Position numbers and translations under genes: made by a program. Below are positions 33,658-48,446 of a stretch of DNA of 64,000 nt, one piece after another. The notes beneath the pieces were generated by a model. The model was not told the DNA's origin and did no database searches. It was given only the letters and a program-made list of their open reading frames with translations. Source of the DNA: Nocardia puris (GTDB taxonomy: Bacteria; Actinomycetota; Actinomycetes; Mycobacteriales; Mycobacteriaceae); the NCBI RefSeq assembly GCF_003315035.1, contig NZ_QNRE01000007.1, forward strand, positions 124,001 through 188,000. Reading direction: 5' to 3'. Position 1 is the first letter of the stretch; each line of letters opens with the position of its first letter.

Positions 33658-34354
33658 GTGCTCCCCACGCACGTGGGGATGGTCCCGGAACCGTTTTGAG
33701 CTGGCAGGCCATGAATTGGTGCTCCCCACGCACGTGGGGATGGTCCGTCCCACTCCCGCTTCGAGCGGACCGACCGCAGGTGCTCCCCACGCACGTGGGG
33801 ATGGTCCGCCTTGCGCATCGTTGACACCGATGGTCGTGGCGTGCTCCCCACGCACGTGGGGATGGTCCTCGACCTCGACGCCCGCAGCGCCTCCCCGGTC
33901 CGTGCTCCCCACGCACGTGGGGATGGTCCCGACATCTGGACGCGGCCCGAGCGACTGCTCCGGTGCTCCCCACGCACGTGGGGATGGTCCGGCGTAGGTC
34001 TTCGCGGCGGTATGGATGTCGGCGTGCTCCCCACGCACGTGGGGATGGTCCGTACGGCAACGAGGCCGCCCACGGCGTGCTGCGGTGCTCCCCACGCACG
34101 TGGGGATGGTCCGACGACACCGACCGCCTCGTTCGCCCAGCCCGCGTGCTCCCCACGCACGTGGGGATGGTCCTGTCTTCGAATGGCTCTAGTGCGAGAA
34201 GTGTCCGTGCTCCCCACGCACGTGGGGATGGTCCCGAGGGCAGTGGCTGAAGACGGAGGGCGCGCGGTGCTCCCACATACGTGGGGATGGGCCGGTTCCC
34301 GCGTATGCGGAAGGCGCGACAGCGGAGTGCTCCCCACGCCTGCGGGAGTATTCG
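33658..34354 (+). CRISPR. Type I-E-like CRISPR array, 12 repeats, no cas genes in window
   Basis: Ten identical 28-bp repeats (GTGCTCCCCACG then CACGTGGGGATGGTCC) start at 33658, 33719, 33780, 33841, 33902, 33963, 34024, 34085, 34146 and 34207. Two decayed repeats follow at 34267 (27 bp, one C lost) and 34327. Spacers are 33 bp except the tenth, which is 32. The CCCCAC/GTGGGG stem and the length fit the type I-E repeat family. Decay at the right end and the leader at the left show transcription on the plus strand. All eleven spacers differ. Confidence 0.97.
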
Positions 34355-34520
34355 GGTCACGCCGACGATCCTGAGTGGTCTGCCCTGCATCCGCGCGATC
34401 GACAACCTCAGCGCCACGTGCGGAGACCGGGCCCGACATTCGACGGTTCGCGCACGTAAGTCGCTGAGAATACTGTTGTTTCGTAGACCGCCGATCAAAT
34501 ACCCAGCACCCCAACAACTC

Positions 34521-35273
34521 TCACCGCGTCGTATACCCACCATTGGCGAAGATCGTCTGTCCCGTGATCCATTTCCCGTCGGTGACGAGGAACTCGATCA
34601 GCGGGGCGATGTCGGTGATGTCGGTGAGACGCCCGCCGAGGGCCTGGGACTTGTGGAACTCCACGCGCTCCGGAGTCTCCTGCCCGTAGAAGAACGGGGT
34701 GTCCATCGGTCCGGGCGCGACGTTGTTCACCGAGATGCCTCGGGATGCGAATTCCTTGGCGGCGGCGCGGGTGAAGTGCTCGACCGGGCTCTTGGCGCCG
34801 GCGTAGGTGGAGTACCCGTCGGTGAACGCGGCGAGCAGCGCGGTGAGCACGGTGACGACGCGGCCGTTGTCGGCGAGCCGCCTGCCCGCCTCCTTGAGGA
34901 AGAAGTACGCGGCCTTCGCGTTGATGTCGAACATCGAATCATATTCGGCCTCGGTGGTTTCCGTGATGGGCTTGCGCAATACCTTGCCCACCGTGTTCAC
35001 CGCGACATCGACCGAGCCGAAGGCGGTGAGTGCGGTGTCGAACATCCGCTCCACGTTCGCGGGGACGGTCAGGTCGGCCTGGAATTTCACTGCGCGCACG
35101 CCCGCGTCCTCGACCGCCGCGACGGTCTTGTCGGCGTCGGGTTCGGTGCTCGCGCTGTTGTAGTGGACCAGGACGTTCGCGCCGCGCTGGGCGAGCCCCA
35201 CGCTGACCAACCCGCCGAGGTTCTTCGCGCCCGCCGCCACGATCGCGGACTGGCCTGCCAGTGCCTTCGTCAT
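34521..35273 (-). CDS. Short-chain dehydrogenase/reductase
   Basis: The product is 250 residues, typical length. The cofactor motif is AIVAAGAKNLGG (TGxxxGxG type, with Ala in place of Thr). The NAG position reads NTVG, and the catalytic pair is YAGAK after TALLAAFTDGYS. The end PLIEFLVTDGKWITGQTIFANGGY is the classical SDR tail. The substrate is unknown. It lies directly downstream of a LysR gene on the same strand, with a small inverted repeat in the gap. Confidence 0.9.
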   Translation of the reverse strand: MTKALAGQSAIVAAGAKNLGGLVSVGLAQRGANVLVHYNSASTEPDADKTVAAVEDAGVRAVKFQADLTVPANVERMFDTALTAFGSVDVAVNTVGKVLRKPITETTEAEYDSMFDINAKAAYFFLKEAGRRLADNGRVVTVLTALLAAFTDGYSTYAGAKSPVEHFTRAAAKEFASRGISVNNVAPGPMDTPFFYGQETPERVEFHKSQALGGRLTDITDIAPLIEFLVTDGKWITGQTIFANGGYTTR

Positions 35274-35325
35274 GAATTCCTCCGTCTGCTGGTTTCGAGT
35301 GCACCTTCGACGCTAGGGACGGCAG

Positions 35326-35337
35326 TCACAAATGTGA
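35326..35337. promoter_or_regulatory. Inverted repeat in the SDR promoter
   Basis: TCACA-AA-TGTGA lies between a possible -35 (TTTCAC) and -10 (TAGCGT) of the minus-strand SDR gene. It is a candidate site for the neighbouring LysR protein or a CRP-type regulator. Confidence 0.35.
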
Positions 35338-35357
35338 AACAGAAAATTGCGGTCTAT

Positions 35358-36272
35358 CTACAAGTTCTGGTTGTCGGAAATCGTGAGGAGGTCCCGCACC
35401 GCCGACCGGGTGTGCGGTAACCACAGCGCCTGGATCGGTGTGAGCAACGGGTCGTCGAGATCGAGGACGACGACCGCCCCGCCGAGCGCCGGACCCGCGG
35501 GTGCGGTCACGAACGCCACCGCGTCGGGATAGTCGACGACGGCGGTCACCGGCGCCGTCCCCTGCACCCGGTCCACCACCAGCTCCGGTTCGAAACCCGC
35601 ACGGCGACAGGCGCTCAGGATGAAGTCGGTGTAGAACGACGACCCGGGCGGCGCCCACACCACGATCCGCTCGGCACGCAACTCGCCGATCCCGACCGTG
35701 CTCCGCCCGGCGAGGCGATGGTCCCGGGCGACGGCGACGCGCAGTCGGTGGTAGGCGATGGTCGCACTCGCCAGTGTCCGCGACGCCGCGATCCCGCGCC
35801 GCAACGCGACGTCCACCGAGCCCTCCCGCAACGCGGGCGCGAGATCGCCGGGGAACATCTGCTTCGCCAGAATCGACAGCTCCGGCAGTGCGGCCCGCAC
35901 CGGCCCCAGCAGCTCGTGCACTTCCTCGCTCGTCACCGCCGGTGTGTGCGCGACGACGAACGGCCGCTGCTGCGCCGCCGCCGCGTCCCTGACCTGCCCC
36001 GTCAGCACACGGCTCGCCGCCAGCAGCGCCGTGGCCCCCTCCCGCAACGCCTCCCCGGCGGCGGTCACCGAGACCTGCCGCCCGCTCCGGTCGAGCAGCG
36101 TCACCCCGAGCTCGCTCTCCAGCTTCGCCACCGAGCTGCTCAGCGCCTGCTGGCTCACGTGCAACCGTTGCGCCGCCCGGCTGAAACCCCCGCACTCCGC
36201 CACGCACAGGAACTGCCGCAGTCGCCGCAGGTCCAGCGGCTCCTCCCACCGGAACTCCGCATCCTCCACCAT
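35358..36272 (-). CDS. LysR-family transcriptional regulator
   Basis: The product is 304 residues. The N-terminal helix-turn-helix is LRRLRQFLCVAECGGFSRAAQRLHVSQQALSSSVAKLE, followed by the effector domain (PFVVAHTPAVTSEEVHELL; VDVALRRGIAASRTL; VVWAPPGSSFYTDFILSACRRAGF). It most likely controls the SDR gene 85 bases downstream. The ten residues before LDLRRLRQF are not conserved, so the true start may be slightly internal. Confidence 0.9.
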   Translation of the reverse strand: MVEDAEFRWEEPLDLRRLRQFLCVAECGGFSRAAQRLHVSQQALSSSVAKLESELGVTLLDRSGRQVSVTAAGEALREGATALLAASRVLTGQVRDAAAAQQRPFVVAHTPAVTSEEVHELLGPVRAALPELSILAKQMFPGDLAPALREGSVDVALRRGIAASRTLASATIAYHRLRVAVARDHRLAGRSTVGIGELRAERIVVWAPPGSSFYTDFILSACRRAGFEPELVVDRVQGTAPVTAVVDYPDAVAFVTAPAGPALGGAVVVLDLDDPLLTPIQALWLPHTRSAVRDLLTISDNQNL

Positions 36273-36445
36273 GCGCGCATGGTAGCCGCGCCCACACCCG
36301 ATCCCGGGGGATGCCGGGCCGCGCTTTCAACGCGTTCGGCAACCCCGCCACCTGTCTCCGCAACGCCCCCGGGCGAGACCGGCCCCCGATTCTGGATCTC
36401 CGGCGCGATCACTTCCACTCGGGACGGTGCTCGCGAATCGGAACC

Positions 36446-37735
36446 TCAGTCGCCCGGCCCGACTCCGGAACGGTCCCGCGTATCCGAACCAACACTGGTC
36501 GCCGACAGTTCGCGCGTGCGCCGATCGCAGGCCAGGATGACGCCGGCGACGAGTATGGGCAGCGCCGCGACGGCGAAACCCCAGGCCACGGACCACTGCA
36601 ACACCAGTCCGAGGAGTGCGATCGACACCGGCTCGAACACGGCGCGCGGTAGGGCCAGCAGTGAACTGACGCGGGCCAGGAGGTGGGGTGGGCTGGTGGT
36701 CTGGATGAAGGTGGGCAGCGCGACGTCCGAGCTGTAGGCGACGCCCACGCCGAGCGGAATCAGCAGCGCGGACGCCCACCAGACGTCGTCCACCTGGCCC
36801 AGCAGGATGAAGACCACGCCCTCGGCGAGTGTCATGCCGATGATGAGCAGCCCCCAGCGCTGCGGCAGTCCGGTGATGGCGGCGGCCATCGCGCCGATGA
36901 GTTGGCCTGCGCCCCAGGATGATACGAGAATCGACAGCCCCAGCGCCGAGGATCCCAAGGACAGCGCGAGCGTCGGCAGGCCCACCGCGAACAGGCCGGA
37001 GTAACTCAGCGTCGCCGCGGAGACGACCAGCAACACCATGCGCACGCTGTGGCTGTCCCACGCGTGTTTCAACCCTTCGAGGAGATGGCCCGCGACACCG
37101 GCATGCACCGCGACGAGGGCCGCGCGGCGCGGGATGACCAGGCAGGTCGCCGCCGCGATCCCGAACGTCACCGAGTTGACCAGCATGGCCGTGCCCGCCC
37201 CGTACACCGTGGTGAGCACCCCGCCGATGAGCGGCCCCACCAGGAACGACACCTGCTCCACCATGCTCTGGATCGCGTTGCCGCGCGCGAAGTCCGCGGG
37301 CTTCAGCAACTGCGGCAGCACCGACTCGGTCGCCGGGGTGGCGAACGCTCCCGCCACGCCCATCAGCACCGACAGCACGTAGAGGTGCCACAGACTCCAG
37401 CTGCCGGTCAGCACCGGCACCGCGACGGCGGCCATCGCGACGGCCCGCGCAACGTTGCAGACGAGCAGGACGAACCGGGGCGAGCGCCGATCGGTGACCG
37501 AACCGCCGAGCAGAAGCAGCGCGCCGCGCGGAACCGCCTGCGCCACAAGGATTCCGGTCAGCGCCGCCACCGACCCGGTCTCCTGCACGACCAACCAGGC
37601 CAGCGAGATCGCGAACGCCGCGTCCCCGATCTGCGAAAGCCCTTCGCCCCCCATGACGGTGAGGAAACGGCGGTTGCGCAGCGGCGGCGCCGAGTCGTGC
37701 GCGCCGACCGCCCTATCGGGAGTCGGTGACGCCAT
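36446..37735 (-). CDS. MFS transporter (MFS_3 / macrolide-efflux type)
   Basis: The product is 429 residues with about 12 membrane helices (NRRFLTVMGGEGLSQIGDAAFAISLAWLVVQ at the first helix; ILVAQAVPRGALLLLGGSVTDRRSPR with the loop 2-3 motif). It fits the MefA-like drug-export group. The ATG at 37735 lies inside the end of a small upstream ORF in another frame, so translation may be coupled. It faces away from the PKS cluster, whose product it might export or resist; this is inference from position. Confidence 0.85.
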   Translation of the reverse strand: MASPTPDRAVGAHDSAPPLRNRRFLTVMGGEGLSQIGDAAFAISLAWLVVQETGSVAALTGILVAQAVPRGALLLLGGSVTDRRSPRFVLLVCNVARAVAMAAVAVPVLTGSWSLWHLYVLSVLMGVAGAFATPATESVLPQLLKPADFARGNAIQSMVEQVSFLVGPLIGGVLTTVYGAGTAMLVNSVTFGIAAATCLVIPRRAALVAVHAGVAGHLLEGLKHAWDSHSVRMVLLVVSAATLSYSGLFAVGLPTLALSLGSSALGLSILVSSWGAGQLIGAMAAAITGLPQRWGLLIIGMTLAEGVVFILLGQVDDVWWASALLIPLGVGVAYSSDVALPTFIQTTSPPHLLARVSSLLALPRAVFEPVSIALLGLVLQWSVAWGFAVAALPILVAGVILACDRRTRELSATSVGSDTRDRSGVGPGD

Positions 37736-37838
37736 GGCGGATGTGGATGTCGTGTCCTTCGAACGGGTGCGCCTCGGCGCCGCCCACATCGGCGACGGAG
37801 CCGTCGGAGGAGGTGACGCTGGAGAACGCACTGCCCAT
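37713..37838 (-). CDS. Possible 41-residue peptide upstream of and overlapping the MFS gene
   Basis: An ATG at 37838 sits 7 bases after a strong ribosome-binding site (AGGAAGG, 37846-37852). The frame runs 41 codons to a TGA that lies 20 bases inside the MFS gene. The peptide starts MGSAFSSVTSSDGSVADVGG and ends with a His-rich, charged stretch (HPFEGHDIHIRHG). It has no membrane helix. It could be a leader peptide for translational coupling, or a precursor peptide. No family is recognised. Confidence 0.45.
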   Translation of the reverse strand: MGSAFSSVTSSDGSVADVGGAEAHPFEGHDIHIRHGVTDSR

Positions 37839-38372
37839 CTCGGGTCCTTCCTGGATATTCCCGACAGCACACAGCACGGTCGGCGATACGTCCACTCTGG
37901 CGCCGACGCACGGGCGGAACAATGCCCATCCATCGTGGATTCATGCCCGTTCGTTCAGGCGCGCGATCGTTCCCGCAGCGTTCGCCCGGGTGGTCGGCAC
38001 CGGGGCGCAGGGTGCCAGGCGCCGGGGCGCCATACCTCTCGAACAGCGCTTCTCGTGACGGGTGCCAGCCTGTCCGCCGCCCCTTTGTGATCCCCTCTCC
38101 TACCTCGAAATCCCCTCTCACCACCACCTTTTGTAGTCGCACACAGATTCCTTCCACCCCCTCTGTGCACTGACGGAGTCTTCCTTCCGGGTGCCCTCTC
38201 GAGCCCGATCTCTGTGGATACGATCGCCGCCAGCCTGTGCGAGACAGTGTCGTCAAGGGGGCTGGGGCGGTGTCGGCCCCGGCGAGCGCCCCGCGTTCGG
38301 GTCTCACCTGTCGGGCCGCTGTCGCGCACAGAAAGAAGGCCCGTGGCGGCCCATCGAAGTTCGGAGGAATTC
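37839..38372. promoter_or_regulatory. Long divergent region between the MFS unit and the PKS gene
   Basis: In 534 bp I see no credible gene. The middle (38085-38195) is strongly pyrimidine-rich on the plus strand. GATACGAT at 38216-38223 contains a good -10 (TACGAT) about 150 bases before the PKS start, implying a long 5' untranslated leader. The pyrimidine bias is notable but I recognise no riboswitch. Confidence 0.35.
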
Positions 38373-44765
<6,393 letters not shown>

Positions 44766-44768
44766 GCG

Positions 44769-46178
44769 GTGGCTCAGGTCGGCGCGCCCGCCCGGAGCAC
44801 CGGCGAACTGGGGGCCTGGCTGGCCTTCGCCGGCTGCCTCATCGGCGTGTTCATGCAGATGATCGACGTGACGATCGTCAATGTCGCGCTGCCGGACATC
44901 ACCGCCGAGCTCGGGGCGTCGCGCGCCCAGCAACTGCTGGTCATCTCGGGGTACTCGCTGGCGTTCGCGTGCACCCTGCTCCCGGCGGCGCGGCTCGGCG
45001 CGCTGACGGGCCGCCGGGTGATGTTCCTGGCGTCGGTGCTCGCGTTCACGGCCGCGTCCGTGTGGTGCGGAATCGCGGACGGGGCAACGGAACTGGTGGT
45101 GGCGCGCGTCGTGCAGGGGGTGGCGGGCGCGGGGATGGCGGCGCAGACCATCGCCATCCTCACCGCGAGTTTCCCCCGGGAACGGCACCCCTTGGTGTTC
45201 GCGCTGTACGGCGCGTGCGCGGGGTTCGCGGGCATGCTCGGCCCCCTGCTCGGCGGTTTGCTGATCAGCGCCGACTTGTTCGGTCTCGGATGGCACGTCA
45301 TCTTCCTGATGAACGTCCCGCTCGGGGTGGCCGCCTTCGCCCTGGCATGGCGGTATCTGCGCATCGGGAAGCCCGATGTGCGTGGACGATTCGATGTGCG
45401 CGGCGCGGTGCTCTCGGCGATGGGATTGTTCCTGTTGCTGTTCGCGCTGGCCGAGGTGCACAACCGGGGTTGGCGGCTCGACCTCGTCGCGATGATGGCG
45501 GTAGCGGTGGCGATCGGGGCGGGGTTCCTGGTCTCTCAGCGCCGCCTGTTCCAGCGCGACGGCAGTGCGCTGGTGCGGCTGGATCTGTTCGCCGACAAGG
45601 GGTTCCGCATCGGTTCGGTCCTGGTGGCGGTGTTCTTCGGCTTGTTCACCGCGTTCGTGTTCGCGGTGTCGATCACCATGCAGGACATCCTGGACTGGTC
45701 GCCGCTGCGCACGGGCCTGTCCATGACGCCGTTCGCGCTGGGTGCGGGCGCGGGTGCGCTGGCGTCACCGTTCCTGGTGCCGCGCTTCGGGATTCGCGCG
45801 CTCGCGTTCGGCATGGCGCTGTTCTCCGGCTGTATCGGGTCGGGCGCGGTGTATCTGTGGCTGACCTCGGGCGTGGTGAACCCGCTCGTCGCGATCGGTC
45901 CGGTGGTGGCGTCCGGATTCGGCGTCGGGCTGTTCGGCGTGCAGTTGCAGCCGATCATGCTGTCGGGCCTGGATCTGGACCGGATGGGGGAGGCGTCGGG
46001 CGTGCTGCCCACCGTCGAGCAGATCGGCAACGCGGTCGGGCTGGCCGCGCTCACCGCCGTGTTCTTCCGCGCGCACACCCTGGACGGGGCGGTGGTGATG
46101 CTGGCCGCCGTCGCGGCCGTGGCGTTGTGTCTGGCCGTCGCGACGCTCACGCTGCCCGAGCCGTCGCACCGTCCGTGA
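44769..46178 (+). CDS. MFS exporter, DHA2 (EmrB/QacA) family
   Basis: The product is 469 residues with about 14 helices. The family signature is MIDVTIVNVALPDITAELG in helix 1, with the antiporter motif in helix 5 (GACAGFAGMLGPLLGGLL). It starts with GTG three bases after the PKS stop, so it belongs to the same transcript and probably exports the PKS-derived product or an intermediate. Mycobacterial MAS-like loci use MmpL pumps in this place; an MFS protein is a notable alternative. Confidence 0.9.
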   Translation: MAQVGAPARSTGELGAWLAFAGCLIGVFMQMIDVTIVNVALPDITAELGASRAQQLLVISGYSLAFACTLLPAARLGALTGRRVMFLASVLAFTAASVWCGIADGATELVVARVVQGVAGAGMAAQTIAILTASFPRERHPLVFALYGACAGFAGMLGPLLGGLLISADLFGLGWHVIFLMNVPLGVAAFALAWRYLRIGKPDVRGRFDVRGAVLSAMGLFLLLFALAEVHNRGWRLDLVAMMAVAVAIGAGFLVSQRRLFQRDGSALVRLDLFADKGFRIGSVLVAVFFGLFTAFVFAVSITMQDILDWSPLRTGLSMTPFALGAGAGALASPFLVPRFGIRALAFGMALFSGCIGSGAVYLWLTSGVVNPLVAIGPVVASGFGVGLFGVQLQPIMLSGLDLDRMGEASGVLPTVEQIGNAVGLAALTAVFFRAHTLDGAVVMLAAVAAVALCLAVATLTLPEPSHRP

Positions 46179-46227
46179 CTTCCGCCGGGCACCGGCGCCC
46201 GGCACCCCGCGAACGAAGGAACTACCA

Positions 46228-47625
46228 GTGGTCGACTACGGACTGATCGATGAGTGGAATCCGGCGCCCGGCCGATTGGTGAGCTGGGCGGCCTCGCCCG
46301 AATCCCTGCGGCGCGCCGCGCACGCGCCCGCCCACCCCGTGCCGCCCTCGCACCAGCAGGAGGTGTATCTGCAAGCGGCGCACCGCAATGCGGCCGCAGA
46401 CTTCCGATTCTCCGGATTGTGCGTGGTGACCGCCGAAGTGCCCGCCGCGCTCGACCGGGACGCCATGACGCGCGCGGTGCGCCGATTCCTGTTGCGCCAC
46501 GACACCTTCCGCAGCTGGTTCGCGATCGAGGACGGCCGGGTGGTGCGGCACGTCGTCGAGCCGGAGGTGCTCGACTTCGTCCCGACCGATCACGGCGAGG
46601 TGGACAACGCGGAGGCGGTGCGCCAGCACGTGCAGAAGCAGACGCCGGGGCCGTTCCAATGGGACTGCTTCACGTTCGGCGTCCTCGAGCACGAGGAGTC
46701 GTCCACGGTGTACCTCGCGGTCGACCACCTGCACACCGACGGTGTGGCGCAATACATCTCGTGCTACGAGCTGGCCCACCTCTACGCCCACGAGGTGGGC
46801 GCGGAACCGGGGCCCATGCCCGAACCCGCGAGCCATCTCGAGTACTGTGCGCGCGAACGCGAGCAGTCGGCGCGGCTGTCCCTCGCGTCCCCGGGCGTGC
46901 GGCGGTGGCTGGAGCTGGTCCGCGGCAACGACGGTGTGCTGCCTTCGTTTCCGCTGGATCTGGGCAAGCGCAGCGACGGCTACACCAGGGGCGCGCACCT
47001 CACCGTGCCGCTGCTCGACGCCGAGGAGTCCGAGCGATTCGAGCAGCTGTGCACCGAGCGCGGCGCGGCGTTCGTGGGCGGCGTGTTCGCGGCGGCGGCG
47101 ATGGTGGAGCGGGCGGTGGCCCGGCGCGACTACTACTTCTGCATGACGCCCATCAGCGCGCGATCCTCGGTGGCGGAACTGATCTCTGTGGGCTGGTACG
47201 CGACGCTGGTGCCGGTGGCGTTCCCCGTAGGCGCGACAGCGGATTTCGGGCGGCTCGTGCGCAGCGCGCAGCGCGCGTACGACAGCGGAATGCGGTTGAC
47301 GGGGGTGTCGTTCCATCGGGTGCTCGAGCTGGTGCCGCCCGATGTGGGAATCGACGTGGAGCCCGGTTGGTCGACGCCGATGATCTCCTACGTCGACGCG
47401 CGCGATTTCGCGGGCAACGAATACTTCGACATGGTGAACGGCGGCATCTACGGCAACCGGGCGGCCTCGGAGGAGGTGCTGATCTGGGTGAACCGGCTGC
47501 CGGGCGGCACGTCGCTGAGCGTCATCCACCCCGACACCCCCGTCGCGCACGAATCCGTGCGCACCTACGTCACGACGCTGCGGTCGATCATGGTGGACGC
47601 CGTGCGCGGAGCGACCGCCCCGTGA
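46228..47625 (+). CDS. PapA-like acyltransferase (condensation-domain superfamily)
   Basis: The product is 465 residues. The catalytic motif HxxxDG reads HLHTDG (His167, Asp171) in YLAVDHLHTDGVAQY. The flanking sequence (PPSHQQEVYLQAAH; RRFLLRHDTFRSWFAIEDG; YFCMTPISARSSVAELIS) fits the PapA and condensation proteins that transfer acyl chains from a PKS carrier protein to an alcohol on sugars or lipids. It follows the MFS gene by 49 bases with GAAGGAA before a GTG start and overlaps the ABC ATPase gene (GTGA). It likely unloads the PKS product. Confidence 0.88.
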   Translation: MVDYGLIDEWNPAPGRLVSWAASPESLRRAAHAPAHPVPPSHQQEVYLQAAHRNAAADFRFSGLCVVTAEVPAALDRDAMTRAVRRFLLRHDTFRSWFAIEDGRVVRHVVEPEVLDFVPTDHGEVDNAEAVRQHVQKQTPGPFQWDCFTFGVLEHEESSTVYLAVDHLHTDGVAQYISCYELAHLYAHEVGAEPGPMPEPASHLEYCAREREQSARLSLASPGVRRWLELVRGNDGVLPSFPLDLGKRSDGYTRGAHLTVPLLDAEESERFEQLCTERGAAFVGGVFAAAAMVERAVARRDYYFCMTPISARSSVAELISVGWYATLVPVAFPVGATADFGRLVRSAQRAYDSGMRLTGVSFHRVLELVPPDVGIDVEPGWSTPMISYVDARDFAGNEYFDMVNGGIYGNRAASEEVLIWVNRLPGGTSLSVIHPDTPVAHESVRTYVTTLRSIMVDAVRGATAP

Positions 47626-48446
47626 CACGGCCCGCGATCGAACTGGCCGATGTCGTCAAGGAATATCGCATCGGCGCGGGCGTCGTGCGCGCGCTCGACG
47701 GCGTGACGTTGCGCATCGAGGCGGGGTGCTTCGCCGCGATCACCGGACCGTCGGGGTCCGGGAAGAGCACGCTGCTGCACCTGCTGGGCGCCCTGGACTC
47801 GCCCGGCGCGGGAACGGTCACGGTGGCGGGGGAGCGGATCGACGGGCGCGACGAGCGGTGGCTCTCCGAATTCCGCAGGACGCGCGTGGGTTTCGTCTTC
47901 CAGTTCTTCAATCTGGTGCCGTCGCTCTCGGCGTGGGAGAACGTCGCCGTCCCCGCGCTGCTGGGCGGCACGCCGCTGCGCCGGGCGAAACCCCGTGCGC
48001 GGCACCTGCTCGACCGCGTCGGCCTCGCCGACCGCGCGCGCCACCGCCCCGCCGAACTGTCGGGCGGGCAGATGCAGCGCGTCGCGATCGCGCGCGCCCT
48101 GATGATGGATCCGGCGGTGATCCTCGCCGACGAACCCACCGGAAACCTCGACTCCGCCTCGGGCGCCGCGATTCTCGACCTGCTCCGCGGACTCGCCGAC
48201 GACGGCGCGGCCGTGGTGATGGTGACCCACGACGGCGACGCGGCGAGAGGATGCGACCGGGTGATCACATTGCGGGACGGGAGAATCGCGGCGCGAACGG
48301 AGGAGAGTCCCGGCGGCGAGCACTCGATCCGGCCGGAGCCCGAGGCGCGTGCCGGGCGAGCCGCCGAACACGCCGCGCGGGAAGACCCGGGAGATTCGAC
48401 CCGCACCCTGCGCGACAGGTCGTCCGAACAGGTCGTCTCCCCGTGA
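47622..48446 (+). CDS. ABC transporter ATPase (MacB/LolD type)
   Basis: The product is 274 residues. Walker A is GPSGSGKST, the Q-loop region FVFQFFNLVPSLSAWENV is typical of LolD/MacB ATPases, the signature is LSGGQMQR and Walker B is VILADEPTGNLDS. The last ~55 residues are a charged, low-complexity tail. It starts with GTG overlapping the acyltransferase stop and overlaps the permease start (GTGA), so it pairs with the FtsX-type permease. Confidence 0.93.
   Translation: MTRPAIELADVVKEYRIGAGVVRALDGVTLRIEAGCFAAITGPSGSGKSTLLHLLGALDSPGAGTVTVAGERIDGRDERWLSEFRRTRVGFVFQFFNLVPSLSAWENVAVPALLGGTPLRRAKPRARHLLDRVGLADRARHRPAELSGGQMQRVAIARALMMDPAVILADEPTGNLDSASGAAILDLLRGLADDGAAVVMVTHDGDAARGCDRVITLRDGRIAARTEESPGGEHSIRPEPEARAGRAAEHAAREDPGDSTRTLRDRSSEQVVSP

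Noticed and set aside
33069..34517. Long open frames on both strands through the CRISPR array
   Set aside because: The translations are periodic runs of the repeat (PHVRGEH, SPRAWGA and similar) caused by the repeat-spacer pattern; not proteins.
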